64,000 nt of DNA from Couchioplanes caeruleus. Lineage in GTDB: Bacteria; Actinomycetota; Actinomycetes; Mycobacteriales; Micromonosporaceae. The position numbers and the translations under genes are program-made. Within the stretch, counting starts at the first letter, position 1. Each line of letters opens with the position of its first letter. Of this stretch, positions 17,365 to 25,860 are shown in pieces. The notes below the pieces were generated by a model. That model saw nothing but the letters and a program-made list of their open reading frames with translations. It did not search any database and was not told the origin of the DNA. The stretch lies in contig NZ_CP092183.1 in the NCBI RefSeq assembly GCF_023499255.1, positions 2,301,501 to 2,365,500 of the forward strand. Reading direction: 5' to 3'.

Positions 17365-18300
17365 GTGCTGCACCTTCGGATCATCTGCCCGCCGGACCGG
17401 ACCGCCGCGGTCGAGGAGCTGCTGGCCGGCGACGATGCGGTCACCCACGTCGTGGTGCTGCCGGGCACGGCCCGCGATCCGCACGGCGACCTGGTGCTGT
17501 GCGACGTCGTCCGGGAGGGCACCAGCGACCTGATCGCCGCGCTGCGCGAGCTCGGCGTGGAACGCGACGGCTCGATCATGCTGGAGAAGGTCGACACGAC
17601 TTTGTCCGCCGCCGCGGCGCGCGCCGAGAAGCGGGTGCCCGGGCTCGGCGTCGACGCCGTCGTCTGGGAGGAGGTCGAGCAGACCACCGCCGCCGAGAGC
17701 GAGCTGTCCTGGGCCTTCCTCACCTTCATGGTGGTGGCGACCGCGATCGCCGGCATCGGCGTGCTGCTGGACCAGCCGATCCTCATCGTCGGCGCGATGG
17801 TCGTCGGCCCGGACTTCGGCCCGCTGGCCGCGTTCTGCGTCGGGGTGGTCCGGGGCCGCTGGACGATGGTGCGCCGGGCCGTCGTCGCGCTGGTCGCCGG
17901 GTTCGCGGCCGGCATCGTGGTCACGGTCGCCACCACCCGGCTGCTCGACGCCCTCGGCCTGGTGGACAAGTCCATGCTGCTGGGCGAGCGGCCGGTGACC
18001 AGCTTCATCTGGCAGCCGGACGCGCTCAGCTGGGTGGTCGGTCTGCTCGCCGGGATCGCCGGGATGCTCTCGCTGACCTCGGCGAAGGCCGGCACGCTGG
18101 TCGGCGTGCTGATCTCGGTCACCACGGTCCCGGCCGCCGCCAACGCGGCTGTGGCGCTCGCGTACGGGGTGACCAACGAGGCCACCGGCTCGGCGCTGCA
18201 GCTGCTGATCAACATCGCCGCGATCGTGACCGCCGGCGTGCTCACCCTGCTCGTACAGCGGACCGCCGGGCGCCTCAGGGCCAGACCGGGCAGGAGCTGA
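17365..18300 (+). CDS. DUF389 family membrane protein
   Basis: A 311-residue integral membrane protein. An N-terminal ACT-like cytoplasmic domain (about 1-85: LHLRIICPPDRTAAVEELLA, EKVDTTLSAAAARAE) precedes about six membrane segments. The DUF389 signature is the run around LLDQPILIVGAMVVGPDFGP with the conserved Gly/Pro-rich turn, followed by LAAFCVGVVRGRW and LTSAKAGTLVGVLISVTTVP. The function of the family is not established; bacterial members are sometimes listed as uncharacterised hydrophobic or transporter-like proteins. The GTG lies 7 bases after the xdhC stop, so it may be co-transcribed, but no functional link is obvious. It overlaps the convergent HAD gene by 26 bases. Confidence 0.9.
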   Translation: MLHLRIICPPDRTAAVEELLAGDDAVTHVVVLPGTARDPHGDLVLCDVVREGTSDLIAALRELGVERDGSIMLEKVDTTLSAAAARAEKRVPGLGVDAVVWEEVEQTTAAESELSWAFLTFMVVATAIAGIGVLLDQPILIVGAMVVGPDFGPLAAFCVGVVRGRWTMVRRAVVALVAGFAAGIVVTVATTRLLDALGLVDKSMLLGERPVTSFIWQPDALSWVVGLLAGIAGMLSLTSAKAGTLVGVLISVTTVPAAANAAVALAYGVTNEATGSALQLLINIAAIVTAGVLTLLVQRTAGRLRARPGRS

Positions 18301-18964
18301 GCTCGCGCAGGCTGCTCAGGCGGCACGGCTCGTCGAGCGGTCCCAGGCCCGGCCGGTCCAGATGCGCCGCGTGCAGTCCGGCGGCGCGGGCCGCGACCAC
18401 GTCCAGCGCGTGGTTGTCGCCGACGCTGAGCACCTCGCCCGGGGCCAGCCCCCAACTTCGGCACGCCCGCCGGAACGCGTCGGGATGCGGTTTCGCCACG
18501 CCCAGCCCGTCCACGGTGAACACCGGACCGGCCAGCCCGCTCAGGCCCGTACGCGCCAGCTTCCTGTTCTGCTGCACCGCGGAGCCGTTGGTCAGCACCG
18601 CGGTCCGCAGCCCGGCCGCCGCGATCATCCGCAGCGCGTCGGCCGCGTCGTCGAACGCGCGCCACGCCGCCTCGTAGTGCCCCAGGTAGCCGGCGAAGAC
18701 GGCATCCAGTTCCGCGTCGCTGCCGTCCGTACCGAGGAATTCGCGCAACCGGCGACGGCGCTGCTCCGGGTAACTGACCGTGCCCGCCCGCCAGGCCGCG
18801 AGGTGCGGCTCCTCCAGAGCGGTCCACCGCGCGACGGCCTCGTCGGTCGCCGGCAGGCCGATCGACGGCAGCCAGGCCCGCACGCCCGCGTCGGCGGCGG
18901 ACCGGTGATCGAAGAGGGTGCCGTCGAGGTCCAGCAACACACCGCGCAATGACACGCCGGGCAT
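18275..18964 (-). CDS. HAD-family hydrolase (phosphatase)
   Basis: A 229-residue haloacid-dehalogenase-superfamily phosphatase. All four motifs are present: I, GVLLDLDGTLFDH (nucleophile Asp and general acid Asp); II, TAVLTNGSA; III, the Lys in VAKPHPDAF; IV, LSVGDNHALDV. A helical cap sits between motifs I and II, so this is a subfamily IA enzyme of the phosphoglycolate phosphatase/pyrimidine nucleotidase kind. The substrate is unknown. The ATG at 18962-18964 starts just upstream of DLDGT and is 16 bases from the divergent GTG of the PLP enzyme. A longer reading to 19294 runs through that gene and is rejected. Confidence 0.92.
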   Translation of the reverse strand: MPGVSLRGVLLDLDGTLFDHRSAADAGVRAWLPSIGLPATDEAVARWTALEEPHLAAWRAGTVSYPEQRRRRLREFLGTDGSDAELDAVFAGYLGHYEAAWRAFDDAADALRMIAAAGLRTAVLTNGSAVQQNRKLARTGLSGLAGPVFTVDGLGVAKPHPDAFRRACRSWGLAPGEVLSVGDNHALDVVAARAAGLHAAHLDRPGLGPLDEPCRLSSLRELSSCPVWP

Positions 18965-18966
18965 CC

Positions 18967-18972
18967 TATGCT
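18967..18972 (+). promoter_or_regulatory. -10 box of leaderless PLP-enzyme gene
   Basis: TATGCT followed by eight bases and the GTG at 18981. The hexamer overlaps the 16-bp gap between the two divergent start codons. Confidence 0.45.
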
Positions 18973-18980
18973 CGGCAGTC

Positions 18981-19853
18981 GTGGACATCCCGCCGATACC
19001 CCTCGGAACGTGGCCCACGCCGCTCGAGCCGGCGCTGCGCCTCGCGGTCGCGCTGAACCTCGACGAGCTGTGGATCAAACGCGACGACCTGACCGGCCTG
19101 GGCGGCGGCGGCAACAAGGTGCGGAAACTGCAGTATTCCTGCGCGCAGGCGGTCAAGGCGGGCGCGACGGGGCTGGTCACCACGGGCGCGCCGCAGTCCA
19201 ACCACGCCCGGCTCACCGCGGCGGCGGCCGCCCGGCTGGGCCTGCGCTGCACCCTCGTGCTGCGCGGGCACCCGCCGGCGGAACGCCGCGGCAACCTGAT
19301 CCTCGACGAGCTCGCGGGCGCGACGGTCGTCTGGGCCGGCGACGCACCCCTCGACGAGGTGGCCGCCGCCCAGGACGGCTACCTGATCCCGTTCGGCGGC
19401 ACCTCCGCGTTCGCCGCCCACGGCTACGTCGACTGCGCCCGGGAGCTGCTCAGCCAGCTGCCGGAGCTGGACACGGTGGTGGTCGCGCTCGGCTCGGGCG
19501 GCACGATGGCCGGCCTGGTCGCGCACCTCGGCCCGGACCGGGTGTACGGCGTGGACACCGGCGCGCTGCCCGACCCGCGGGGCACCGTCGCGGCGCTGCT
19601 GGCCGAGATGGGACGGCCCGTGGACCCGGCCGCGCTGCGCATCGACGGCTCCCAGGTCGGCGCCGGCTACGCGACTTTGACCGAGCCGGTGCGGGCCGCG
19701 CTGGCCCTGGCCGCCCGTACCGAGGGGCTGTTCCTGGATCCGACGTACACCGGCCGCGCCTTCGCGGGGCTGTGTGCGAACCCGCCCGCCGGCAAGGTCG
19801 TCTTCCTGCACACCGGCGGCCTGCCCGGCCTCTTCGGCCACCCGCAGGTCTAG
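18981..19853 (+). CDS. 1-aminocyclopropane-1-carboxylate deaminase / D-cysteine desulfhydrase family PLP enzyme
   Basis: A 290-residue fold-type II PLP enzyme. It starts DIPPIPLGTWPTPLEPALRL and carries LWIKRDDLTGLGGGGNKVRK, with the PLP Lys in GGNKVRK. TTGAPQSNHARLTAAAAARL (substrate loop), VVALGSGGTMAGL (phosphate-binding glycines) and VFLHTGGLPGLFGH follow. These are shared by ACC deaminases and D-cysteine desulfhydrases. Telling them apart needs the active-site residue alignment, so I leave both open. A D-cysteine desulfhydrase would give pyruvate, ammonia and sulfide. It is shorter than the ~330-residue type enzymes. The stop codon lies inside a terminator stem shared with the LysR gene. 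Confidence 0.88.
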   Translation: MDIPPIPLGTWPTPLEPALRLAVALNLDELWIKRDDLTGLGGGGNKVRKLQYSCAQAVKAGATGLVTTGAPQSNHARLTAAAAARLGLRCTLVLRGHPPAERRGNLILDELAGATVVWAGDAPLDEVAAAQDGYLIPFGGTSAFAAHGYVDCARELLSQLPELDTVVVALGSGGTMAGLVAHLGPDRVYGVDTGALPDPRGTVAALLAEMGRPVDPAALRIDGSQVGAGYATLTEPVRAALALAARTEGLFLDPTYTGRAFAGLCANPPAGKVVFLHTGGLPGLFGHPQV

Positions 19854-19893
19854 GGTCTGTTTCGCTGCGACCCCGGATACGAGACAGACCCTA
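19851..19893. terminator. Bidirectional terminator containing both stop codons
   Basis: The arms TAGGGTCTGTTTC (19851-19863) and GAGACAGACCCTA (19881-19893) pair over 13 positions with a single G-U. The TAG of the PLP enzyme is the first three bases of the left arm and the LysR TAG (minus strand) the last three of the right arm. It therefore serves both convergent genes. Confidence 0.75.
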
Positions 19894-20739
19894 GAGCCGC
19901 GTCGCCGTGCGGACCAGGCCGGAGACGCCACGGGAGCGGCTGTGCGGCGGCCACGCGATGACCGTGGTGACCGTCGGCGCGTCCGGCACCGGCACGGCGA
20001 CCAGTTCGCCGGGCAGCTGGGAGCGGCACGACTCCGGCAGCACGGCGACCGCCCGGCCGAGCCCGATCAGCTGGAGCAGCTGGGCGTGGTCGCGCACCTC
20101 GGGGCCGGGGCCGTCGGGATACGTCCCGTCCCGGTTGCGCCATCGGGGCAGCGGCAGGCCCGAGAGCTCGCTGACCTCGGCCGCGCGTACCGATGTCCGG
20201 CCGGTGAGGGGATGGCCCGCCGGCAGGACCAGCATCTGGCCCTCGGTCCGCAGGTCCTCGACGTCGAAGCCGGCGACCGAGTCGAACGGCCGGTGCAGCA
20301 GCGCCACGTCGGCCCGCCCGTCGCGCAGCAGCTGCTCCTGCTCGCCGATCCCGCACAGCAGCACGTCCACGGGCACGGCACCGGGTTCGGCCGCGTACGC
20401 GTCGAGCAGCTTCGCCAGCAGCTCGCCGGCCGCGCCTGCCTTCGTGGCCAGCACCACGCCGGCCGTGCCGCCGCCGGCCTGCGCGGCCCGGCGGGTGCGC
20501 CGCTCGGCCGCCTCGACCGCGTCCAGCGCCGCCCGGGCCTCGCGCAGGAGCACCGCCCCGGCCTCGGTCAGGCCGACCGACCGGCTGGTGCGTTCCAGCA
20601 GCGTCGCGCCGAGGCGGCGTTCGAGCCGGCTGATCGCCCGGGACAGCGGGGGCTGGGCCATGCCGAGCCGCTCCGCCGCCCGGCCGAAGTGCAGTTCCTC
20701 GGCGACGGCGACGAAGTACCGCAGCTCTCGCGTCTCCAC
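19891..20739 (-). CDS. LysR family transcriptional regulator
   Basis: A 282-residue LysR-type regulator. The N-terminal winged helix-turn-helix (METRELRYFVAVAEELHFGR, AERLGMAQPPLSRAISRLER, TSRSVGLTEAGAVLL) is complete. It is followed by a helical linker and a periplasmic-binding-protein-like effector domain (ADVALLHRPFD, GHPLTGRTSVRAAEV, GLGRAVAVLPES). The start is a GTG six bases after a TACGAT -10 box (20746-20751). It is divergent from an SDR gene with a 90-bp gap holding a T-N11-A dyad, so it most likely controls itself and the SDR gene. The effector is unknown. Confidence 0.92.
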   Translation of the reverse strand: METRELRYFVAVAEELHFGRAAERLGMAQPPLSRAISRLERRLGATLLERTSRSVGLTEAGAVLLREARAALDAVEAAERRTRRAAQAGGGTAGVVLATKAGAAGELLAKLLDAYAAEPGAVPVDVLLCGIGEQEQLLRDGRADVALLHRPFDSVAGFDVEDLRTEGQMLVLPAGHPLTGRTSVRAAEVSELSGLPLPRWRNRDGTYPDGPGPEVRDHAQLLQLIGLGRAVAVLPESCRSQLPGELVAVPVPDAPTVTTVIAWPPHSRSRGVSGLVRTATRL

Positions 20740-20757
20740 GCCGCCATCGTAGCCATT

Positions 20758-20774
20758 GATACCCGCGGGGTATC
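20758..20774. promoter_or_regulatory. LysR-type operator between LysR and SDR genes
   Basis: GATACC-CGCGG-GGTATC is a perfect 6-bp dyad with a five-base centre. It contains T-N11-A (T 20760, A 20772), the classic LysR box. It lies just upstream of the TACGAT -10 box of the LysR gene, as expected for autorepression with control of the divergent gene. Confidence 0.65.
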
Positions 20775-20829
20775 GCCGCCCACCCGTTCGGTGTTGGTGG
20801 CCGCGCCGGCGGCGGACAGGATCGAGGAC

Positions 20830-21555
20830 ATGAGCGATCGAACAATGGCGCTGGTCACCGGCGCGAACAAGGGCATCGGGTACGAGATCGCGGCCGGCCT
20901 CGGGGCCCTCGGCTGGCAGGTCGGGGTGGGCGCCCGGGACGCCGAGCGCCGCGAGGCCGCGGTGGCGAAGCTGCGCGCGGGAGGGGCCGACGCGTTCGGC
21001 GTACCGCTGGACGTGACCGACGCCGCGAGCGTGACCGCCGCGGCGCGGCTGATCGAGGACCGGGCCGGCCGCCTCGACGTGCTGGTCAACAACGCCGGGA
21101 TCACCGGTGGCCGGCCGCAGGAGCCGACCCTGGTCGACCCCGCGACCATCCTGGCCGCCGTGGACGTCAACGTGTTCGGCGTCGTCCGCGTCACCAACGC
21201 GATGCTGCCGCTGCTGCGCCGCTCCGCCTCGCCGCGGATCGTCAACATGTCCAGCACCGTCGGCTCCCTCACCCGGCAGCTGACGCCCGGCGCGCAGACC
21301 GGGCCCATCGCGGCCGCGTACTCGCCGTCGAAGACGTTCCTCAACGCCGTCACCGTGCAGTACGTCAAGGAGCTGCGGGACACGAACATCCTGATCAACC
21401 TGGCGTGCCCGGGTTACACCGCGACCGACCTGAACGGCTTCAGCGGCGTGCGTACCCCGGAGCAGGGCGCGGCGATCGCGATCCGGCTCGCCACCCTGCC
21501 CGACGACGGCCCGACCGGCGGCTTCTTCGACGACGACGGTGAGATCCCCTGGTGA
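20830..21555 (+). CDS. SDR family oxidoreductase
   Basis: A 241-residue short-chain dehydrogenase of the carbonyl-reductase type. It shows TMALVTGANKGIGYEIAAGL (TGxxxGIG), LDVTD, LDVLVNNAGITGG (NNAG), IVNMSSTVGSL (catalytic Ser) and AYSPSKTFLNAVTVQY, with Tyr and Lys of YxxxK. Then comes INLACPGYTATDLNG. The segment 'ANKGIGYE' is typical of NADPH-dependent carbonyl reductases. Length is normal. The ATG follows CAGGAT by seven bases, or a weak GAGGA. It is divergent from a LysR regulator with an operator between, so it is likely induced by the regulator's ligand. Confidence 0.92.
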   Translation: MSDRTMALVTGANKGIGYEIAAGLGALGWQVGVGARDAERREAAVAKLRAGGADAFGVPLDVTDAASVTAAARLIEDRAGRLDVLVNNAGITGGRPQEPTLVDPATILAAVDVNVFGVVRVTNAMLPLLRRSASPRIVNMSSTVGSLTRQLTPGAQTGPIAAAYSPSKTFLNAVTVQYVKELRDTNILINLACPGYTATDLNGFSGVRTPEQGAAIAIRLATLPDDGPTGGFFDDDGEIPW

Positions 21556-21565
21556 TCGTCCGTCC

Positions 21566-22975
21566 TCATCGGACCGCCGCGGGCAGACCTCGCAAGGCTG
21601 CCAGGCCCAGGGCGGAGCGCGGCTGGTAGGCGGTCCGCCACAGGCCGCCGTGCGCCGCGCCGAACGCCTCGTCCCGCCAGGCCTGCGGCGCCGCGGCCCG
21701 CGGGTTGCGCAGCTGGTGCACGAGCAGCGCCGCCATGAGCCGGTTGCTGGTGGCCGGCTCGAAGATCTCCACCCCGAACAGGTGCGCGCCCGCGTACGCC
21801 GCCGCCAGCAGCCGGTTGCTGGTCACCGATCGGGTCCGGGTGGGCGGCGCGACGGAGAGGCTGACCGTCGCACCGTCCCGGCGGGCCACCGCCGCCCGCC
21901 AGCGCTGGATCCGTTTGGCGAGCGCATAGTTCGGCCCCTGCTGCGGCACGAGGCTGTCGGCGATGCCCGGGTCCGAGCCCTCCGGATAGTTCGGGGTCAG
22001 CAACCGCTCCGCGGAGAACAGGTGGGCGAGGCGGGCGGTCCGCGAACGGTCGCGGTACCTGGCCGTGGACTGCGCCACGGCTTCGCCGGGCACCGCGAAG
22101 ACGTCGGTCGGGGTCGCGAGGAACGCCAGCGCCGTGCCGGGCCGCTGTGCCATCACGTGTACGGCCACAGCGTCGACAGCCGCAGACAGCCGGGCGTACG
22201 CCGCGCCGGGCGCGTACACGTAATTGCCCAGCACCAGCCGCCCCGGCATGCCGAGCAACCACCGTGCGACCCCGGGCAGCCCGCTGAGCAGGTCCACCCC
22301 GGCGGTCTCCACCGAGGCGCCGGGCGCGATCAGCGTCCCGGCGCTGCGGCGGGCGGTGGTGGCCACCCGCGCCCACAGCTCGGCCCGGGGAAGGTCCACG
22401 CCGACGACCGTGGCGCCCCAGCCGAGCGCGGCCGGCAGCGGTCCCATCTCCGCGCCGGCGCCCAGCACGACGAGCCGGTGATCGGAGAGGTCCAGCCAGC
22501 CCGGGTTCGCCACGACCTCACGGACCATCTCGGCGCACGACGCCTCGAGGCTGCCGGCGGTGACCCACGCGTCGAGGCGCCGCAGCAGCGAGTCGCCCCG
22601 CAGCAGCTCCCCGCGCCACGGCACGATCAGCTCACGCTCGGGCGCGCCCTCGCCCGTGACGGTCACCGTGCCGGGCGGCTCCCCGGCGGCGTCGAACACC
22701 GAGCTGAGCGGCGCGTCCTCGCCCGCCCGCTCGACGGCCATCCGGCGGTGCACCGACTCGAGACCCGCCGCAGCGATGTCGTACCCGCCGTCCAGCCCGG
22801 CTTCCACCAACGCCCGGAAGTGCCGCAGATAGCCCTTGCGCCAGTCGCGTTCGGCCGCCGCGGCGTCGGCGGCGGCGGGGTCGGCGGCCCGCAGGGCGTC
22901 GGCCACCACCGCGCGCCCGAGCTCCGAGCTGCTGCGCCGACCGTCCGCACCGCGGGGAAACACGACCTCGTTCAC
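21566..22975 (-). CDS. Conserved hypothetical protein with Rossmann-like nucleotide/SAM site
   Basis: A 469-residue protein I cannot assign to a named family. The centre (about 175-215) reads RLVVLGAGAEMGPLPAALGW and VVGVDLPRAELW. This is a GxGxxG-type loop followed by an acidic residue at the end of the next strand, as in SAM-dependent methyltransferases or NAD-binding folds. The rest has segments such as RWLLGMPGRLVLGNYVYAPG and QQGPNYALAKRIQRWRA but no other known catalytic motif. A GTG start is supported by CATACT seven bases upstream and by the abrupt loss of coding character beyond it. It is divergent from a membrane protein gene. Confidence 0.6.
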   Translation of the reverse strand: MNEVVFPRGADGRRSSSELGRAVVADALRAADPAAADAAAAERDWRKGYLRHFRALVEAGLDGGYDIAAAGLESVHRRMAVERAGEDAPLSSVFDAAGEPPGTVTVTGEGAPERELIVPWRGELLRGDSLLRRLDAWVTAGSLEASCAEMVREVVANPGWLDLSDHRLVVLGAGAEMGPLPAALGWGATVVGVDLPRAELWARVATTARRSAGTLIAPGASVETAGVDLLSGLPGVARWLLGMPGRLVLGNYVYAPGAAYARLSAAVDAVAVHVMAQRPGTALAFLATPTDVFAVPGEAVAQSTARYRDRSRTARLAHLFSAERLLTPNYPEGSDPGIADSLVPQQGPNYALAKRIQRWRAAVARRDGATVSLSVAPPTRTRSVTSNRLLAAAYAGAHLFGVEIFEPATSNRLMAALLVHQLRNPRAAAPQAWRDEAFGAAHGGLWRTAYQPRSALGLAALRGLPAAVR

Positions 22976-23096
22976 GCCGCACAGTATGGCTTCCCCGGTT
23001 CCTCCTACCGAGGGAGGAGGAGCCCGGGCCGCGGGGACGACCGGACGGACCGGCGGTCGGGCGAAACGGCGCGCCGGGCCGGACAGCATCAGCGTT

Positions 23097-23972
23097 ATGA
23101 CTTCCCTGCTGCGGCTGCACCGCCCGTTGATGGTCCTCACCGCCGCCACGGCGGTCCTCGCCGTGATCGCCGCGGTGGGCATCGTCGCCGATTCCCGGAT
23201 CCTGACCGGCATGCCCATCTGGGCGAAGCCGTTCAAGTTCGCCGTCTCCTTCACCCTGTACGCCGCCACGCTCGCGTGGATGCTGTCGTTGCTGCCGCGC
23301 CGCAGCCGGGCCGCCGAGCGGGCGGCCACGGTCGTCCTCGCGGCTGCCGTGGCGGAGCTGGTCGTCATCGTCGGGCAGGTGCTGCGCGGTACGACCAGCC
23401 ACTACAACATGACCACCCCGCTGAACTCGGCGTTATGGAGCGTCATGGGCATCGCGATCATGGTGCTGTTCGCCGGGCACCTGGTCATCGGCTTCGTCGT
23501 CCTGCGCGCCCGCATCGCCGACCGCCCCGCCGCGCACGCCGTCCGGTGGGGTCTCGGGCTGACGCTCGTGGGGATGCTGGTGGCCGTACCCATGACGCAG
23601 TCCCGCATGGCACACAGCGTCGGCGTCGCCGACGGCGGGCCGGGACTGCCGCTGACCGGCTGGAGCACCACCGGCGGAGACCTGCGGATCGGCCACTTCG
23701 TCGGCCTGCACGCCCTGCAGGCCCTGCCGTTGCTGGCGCTGGTTCTGGGCCGACGGTTCGACGAGGCGACCCGGCTGCGGCTGCTGGCCGTCGGCGGCTC
23801 CGCGTACGGCATGCTCACCCTGCTGCTGACGTGGCAGGCGCTGCGGGCCCAGCCACTGCTGCGCCCGGACGCCCTCACGCTCACGGCCTTCGCGGCGCTC
23901 GCCGCCGGGACCGCCGTCGCCGCCGCCGCGGTGATCCGGGCCCGGCGACCCGAGCTGACGCTCGCCGCGTGA
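23097..23972 (+). CDS. Integral membrane protein, unknown function
   Basis: A 291-residue protein with about seven to eight hydrophobic segments: LMVLTAATAVLAVIAAVGIV near the N-terminus, FAVSFTLYAATLAWMLSLL, VVLAAAVAELVVIVGQVL, VMGIAIMVLFAGHLVIGFVV and others. Conserved-looking polar spots in membrane context are MPIWAKPFKF, RGTTSHYN and GHFVGLHALQALPL with His residues. They could bind a metal or heme, but this is not shown. The ATG at 23097 is seven bases after CAGCAT. The two-component system follows 13 bases later with its own start signal, so joint regulation is possible. Confidence 0.75.
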   Translation: MTSLLRLHRPLMVLTAATAVLAVIAAVGIVADSRILTGMPIWAKPFKFAVSFTLYAATLAWMLSLLPRRSRAAERAATVVLAAAVAELVVIVGQVLRGTTSHYNMTTPLNSALWSVMGIAIMVLFAGHLVIGFVVLRARIADRPAAHAVRWGLGLTLVGMLVAVPMTQSRMAHSVGVADGGPGLPLTGWSTTGGDLRIGHFVGLHALQALPLLALVLGRRFDEATRLRLLAVGGSAYGMLTLLLTWQALRAQPLLRPDALTLTAFAALAAGTAVAAAAVIRARRPELTLAA

Positions 23973-23981
23973 CCGGCAGCC

Positions 23982-23987
23982 TAGGGT
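23982..23987 (+). promoter_or_regulatory. -10 box deciding the histidine kinase start
   Basis: TAGGGT with seven bases to the GTG at 23995. The GTG at 23986 would overlap this box, so the later one is preferred. Confidence 0.5.
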
Positions 23988-23994
23988 GGTCGTC

Positions 23995-25182
23995 GTGGGA
24001 TGGGTGACGCGGCTCTTCGACGCACGGGACTCCTTCGTGCGGATGCTGCTGCTCGACCTCAGCGGCGTGTCGTACCTGGTCTTCAGCACGCCGGGCCGCT
24101 CACCCACCACCGCGCAGTGGATCCTCGCCGTGATCGCCTTCGCCGCGGCGCTCGCCCTGCACCGCTGGCGCGTGGCCAACCTGCTGGTGCAGTCGGCGCT
24201 GCTGATCGCCGCGCTCGTGCTGCTCGGCGACCCGCTGATCAACCAGGTGGGCACCGGCTGGGCGCTGCTGGAGCTGACGATGTGGGCGCCGCGGCGGCCG
24301 CTGCTGTGGGGCGGCGCCGGCATGGTCGCCGCGATCTACCTCGTCGACGGGTACGCCCGCGGCCCGCAGCAGTGGCAGGCGCCGATCATCGGGCTGACCG
24401 TGGTCGTGGGCCTGCCGGTTCTGCTCGGTCTGGTCATCCGGACCACCCGCGAGCTGGGGCTGCAGGCGGAGGCGAAGGCGGCCGCCGAGCGCGGGCAGCA
24501 GGAGTCGGAGACCCGGGCGGCCCGGGCCGCGGAACGCAGCGCGATCGCCCGGGAGCTGCACGACGTGGTCGCGCACCACGTGGCGTCGATGGTGCTCCGG
24601 GTCGGCGTGGCCCGGCACGTCCTGCCGGGCCTCGATCCGCGGGTCGCCGAGGTGTTCGACGACGTGCACGGCACCGGCACGGCGGCGCTCGCGGACCTGC
24701 GCCGCCTGGTCGCGGTGCTGCGCGACCCCTCGGTACGCACCGACGCGGCGCTCACCGCGATCGGCCCGGAAGACCTGCCCGCCGCCCTCGCCGCGGCCGT
24801 CTCCACGGCGGAGCAGGCCGGGCTGACCGTCGACAGCGACATCGACGAGGAGGTGGGAACGATCGACGCCGTACGCGGCATGGCCGTCCTGCGGCTCACC
24901 CAGGAGGCGCTGACGAACGTCGCCCGGCACGCCGGTCCCTCCGCACGGGCCCGGGTCCGCGTCGCGGTGGCCGGCGGGGACGTCACCTGGTCGGTCACGG
25001 ACGACGGCGGCGGGGCGGCGCCCGGCCTGCCCTCCGGCGGCGGTCACGGCCTGACCGGGATGCGGGAACGGGTCGAGGTGCTCGGCGGCCGGCTGACGGC
25101 GGGACCGTCCGGGGACGGATGGCGGGTGGAAACCGTGCTGCCGGCGGCACCGGCCGCCGCCACGGCCGAGGGGATCGCGTGA
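23995..25182 (+). CDS. Sensor histidine kinase (NarL/DesK-type, HisKA_3)
   Basis: A 395-residue sensor kinase. The N-terminal half has about five membrane segments (to residue ~150) with little outside the membrane, suggesting it senses an envelope or membrane state. The dimerisation domain holds the phosphoacceptor: SAIARELHDVVAHHVASMVL with His about 189. The ATPase domain shows RLTQEALTNVARHAG (N box), VTDDGGGAAPG (G1-like) and GHGLTGMRERVEVLGGRL (G2-like). Its stop overlaps the start of a response regulator (GTGA), so the two form a pair. Targets may include the flanking membrane protein gene. Confidence 0.93.
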   Translation: MGWVTRLFDARDSFVRMLLLDLSGVSYLVFSTPGRSPTTAQWILAVIAFAAALALHRWRVANLLVQSALLIAALVLLGDPLINQVGTGWALLELTMWAPRRPLLWGGAGMVAAIYLVDGYARGPQQWQAPIIGLTVVVGLPVLLGLVIRTTRELGLQAEAKAAAERGQQESETRAARAAERSAIARELHDVVAHHVASMVLRVGVARHVLPGLDPRVAEVFDDVHGTGTAALADLRRLVAVLRDPSVRTDAALTAIGPEDLPAALAAAVSTAEQAGLTVDSDIDEEVGTIDAVRGMAVLRLTQEALTNVARHAGPSARARVRVAVAGGDVTWSVTDDGGGAAPGLPSGGGHGLTGMRERVEVLGGRLTAGPSGDGWRVETVLPAAPAAATAEGIA

Positions 25183-25802
25183 TCCGCGTCCTGCTGGTGG
25201 ACGACCAGCCGCTGATCCGGGCCGGGCTGCGCATGCTCTGCGAGGCGGAGACGGACCTGACGGTGGTCGGCGAGGCGGCCAACGGCCGCGACGCGATCGA
25301 GCTGGCCGCCCGGGTCACCCCCGACGTCGTCGTCATGGACCTGCGCATGCCGGGCGTCGACGGCATCACCGCCACCGGCCGCATCCTGGCCGCGCGGCCC
25401 GCCACCCGGGTGCTGGTGCTGACCACCTTCGGCGACGACGACCACCTCTACCCGGCGCTCACCGCCGGAGCCTGCGGCTTCCTGCTCAAGGACGCACCAC
25501 CGGAGGAGCTCCTCGACGGCATCCGCCGCGCCGCGGCGGGCGACAGCCCGTTCAGCCAGGACGTCCTGCGCCGGTTGGTCCAGCGGGCCGTGCACGCCCG
25601 GGCCGGCCGGCCGCAGCCCGTGGCCGGCCTGACCGCCCGCGAGCGGGACGTGCTGAACCTGGTCGCGGAGGGTCTGTCCAACACGGAGATCGCCGAGCGG
25701 CTCCACATCGGAGTGACGACGGTCAAGACCCACATCACGAGCCTGATGGCCAAGACGGGTAGCCCCAACCGGGTCCGGCTGGCGCTCTGCGCCCGTACCT
25801 GA
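25179..25802 (+). CDS. LuxR/NarL family response regulator
   Basis: A 207-residue response regulator. The receiver domain begins IRVLLVDDQPLIRAGLRML with acidic residues Asp8/Asp9 and the phosphorylated Asp54 in VVVMDLRMPG. The switch Thr is in VLVLTTFGDD, and Lys lies in GFLLKDAPPEE. The C-terminal LuxR helix-turn-helix reads LTARERDVLNLVAEGLSNTE, then IGVTTVKTHITSLMAKTG. All key residues are intact. The GTG start overlaps the kinase stop. It probably binds the kinase's own promoter or a neighbouring gene, but no operator is obvious. Confidence 0.95.
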   Translation: MIRVLLVDDQPLIRAGLRMLCEAETDLTVVGEAANGRDAIELAARVTPDVVVMDLRMPGVDGITATGRILAARPATRVLVLTTFGDDDHLYPALTAGACGFLLKDAPPEELLDGIRRAAAGDSPFSQDVLRRLVQRAVHARAGRPQPVAGLTARERDVLNLVAEGLSNTEIAERLHIGVTTVKTHITSLMAKTGSPNRVRLALCART

Positions 25803-25860
25803 TCCCGGAGACGAGGAAGCACGCCCGCAAACGCCGGACGCGGGACCGGAATTCCCCAGG

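Noticed and set aside
18965..19294. Longer start for the HAD hydrolase reaching 19294
   Set aside because: It would run through the divergent PLP enzyme gene. Family similarity begins at the ATG at 18964.
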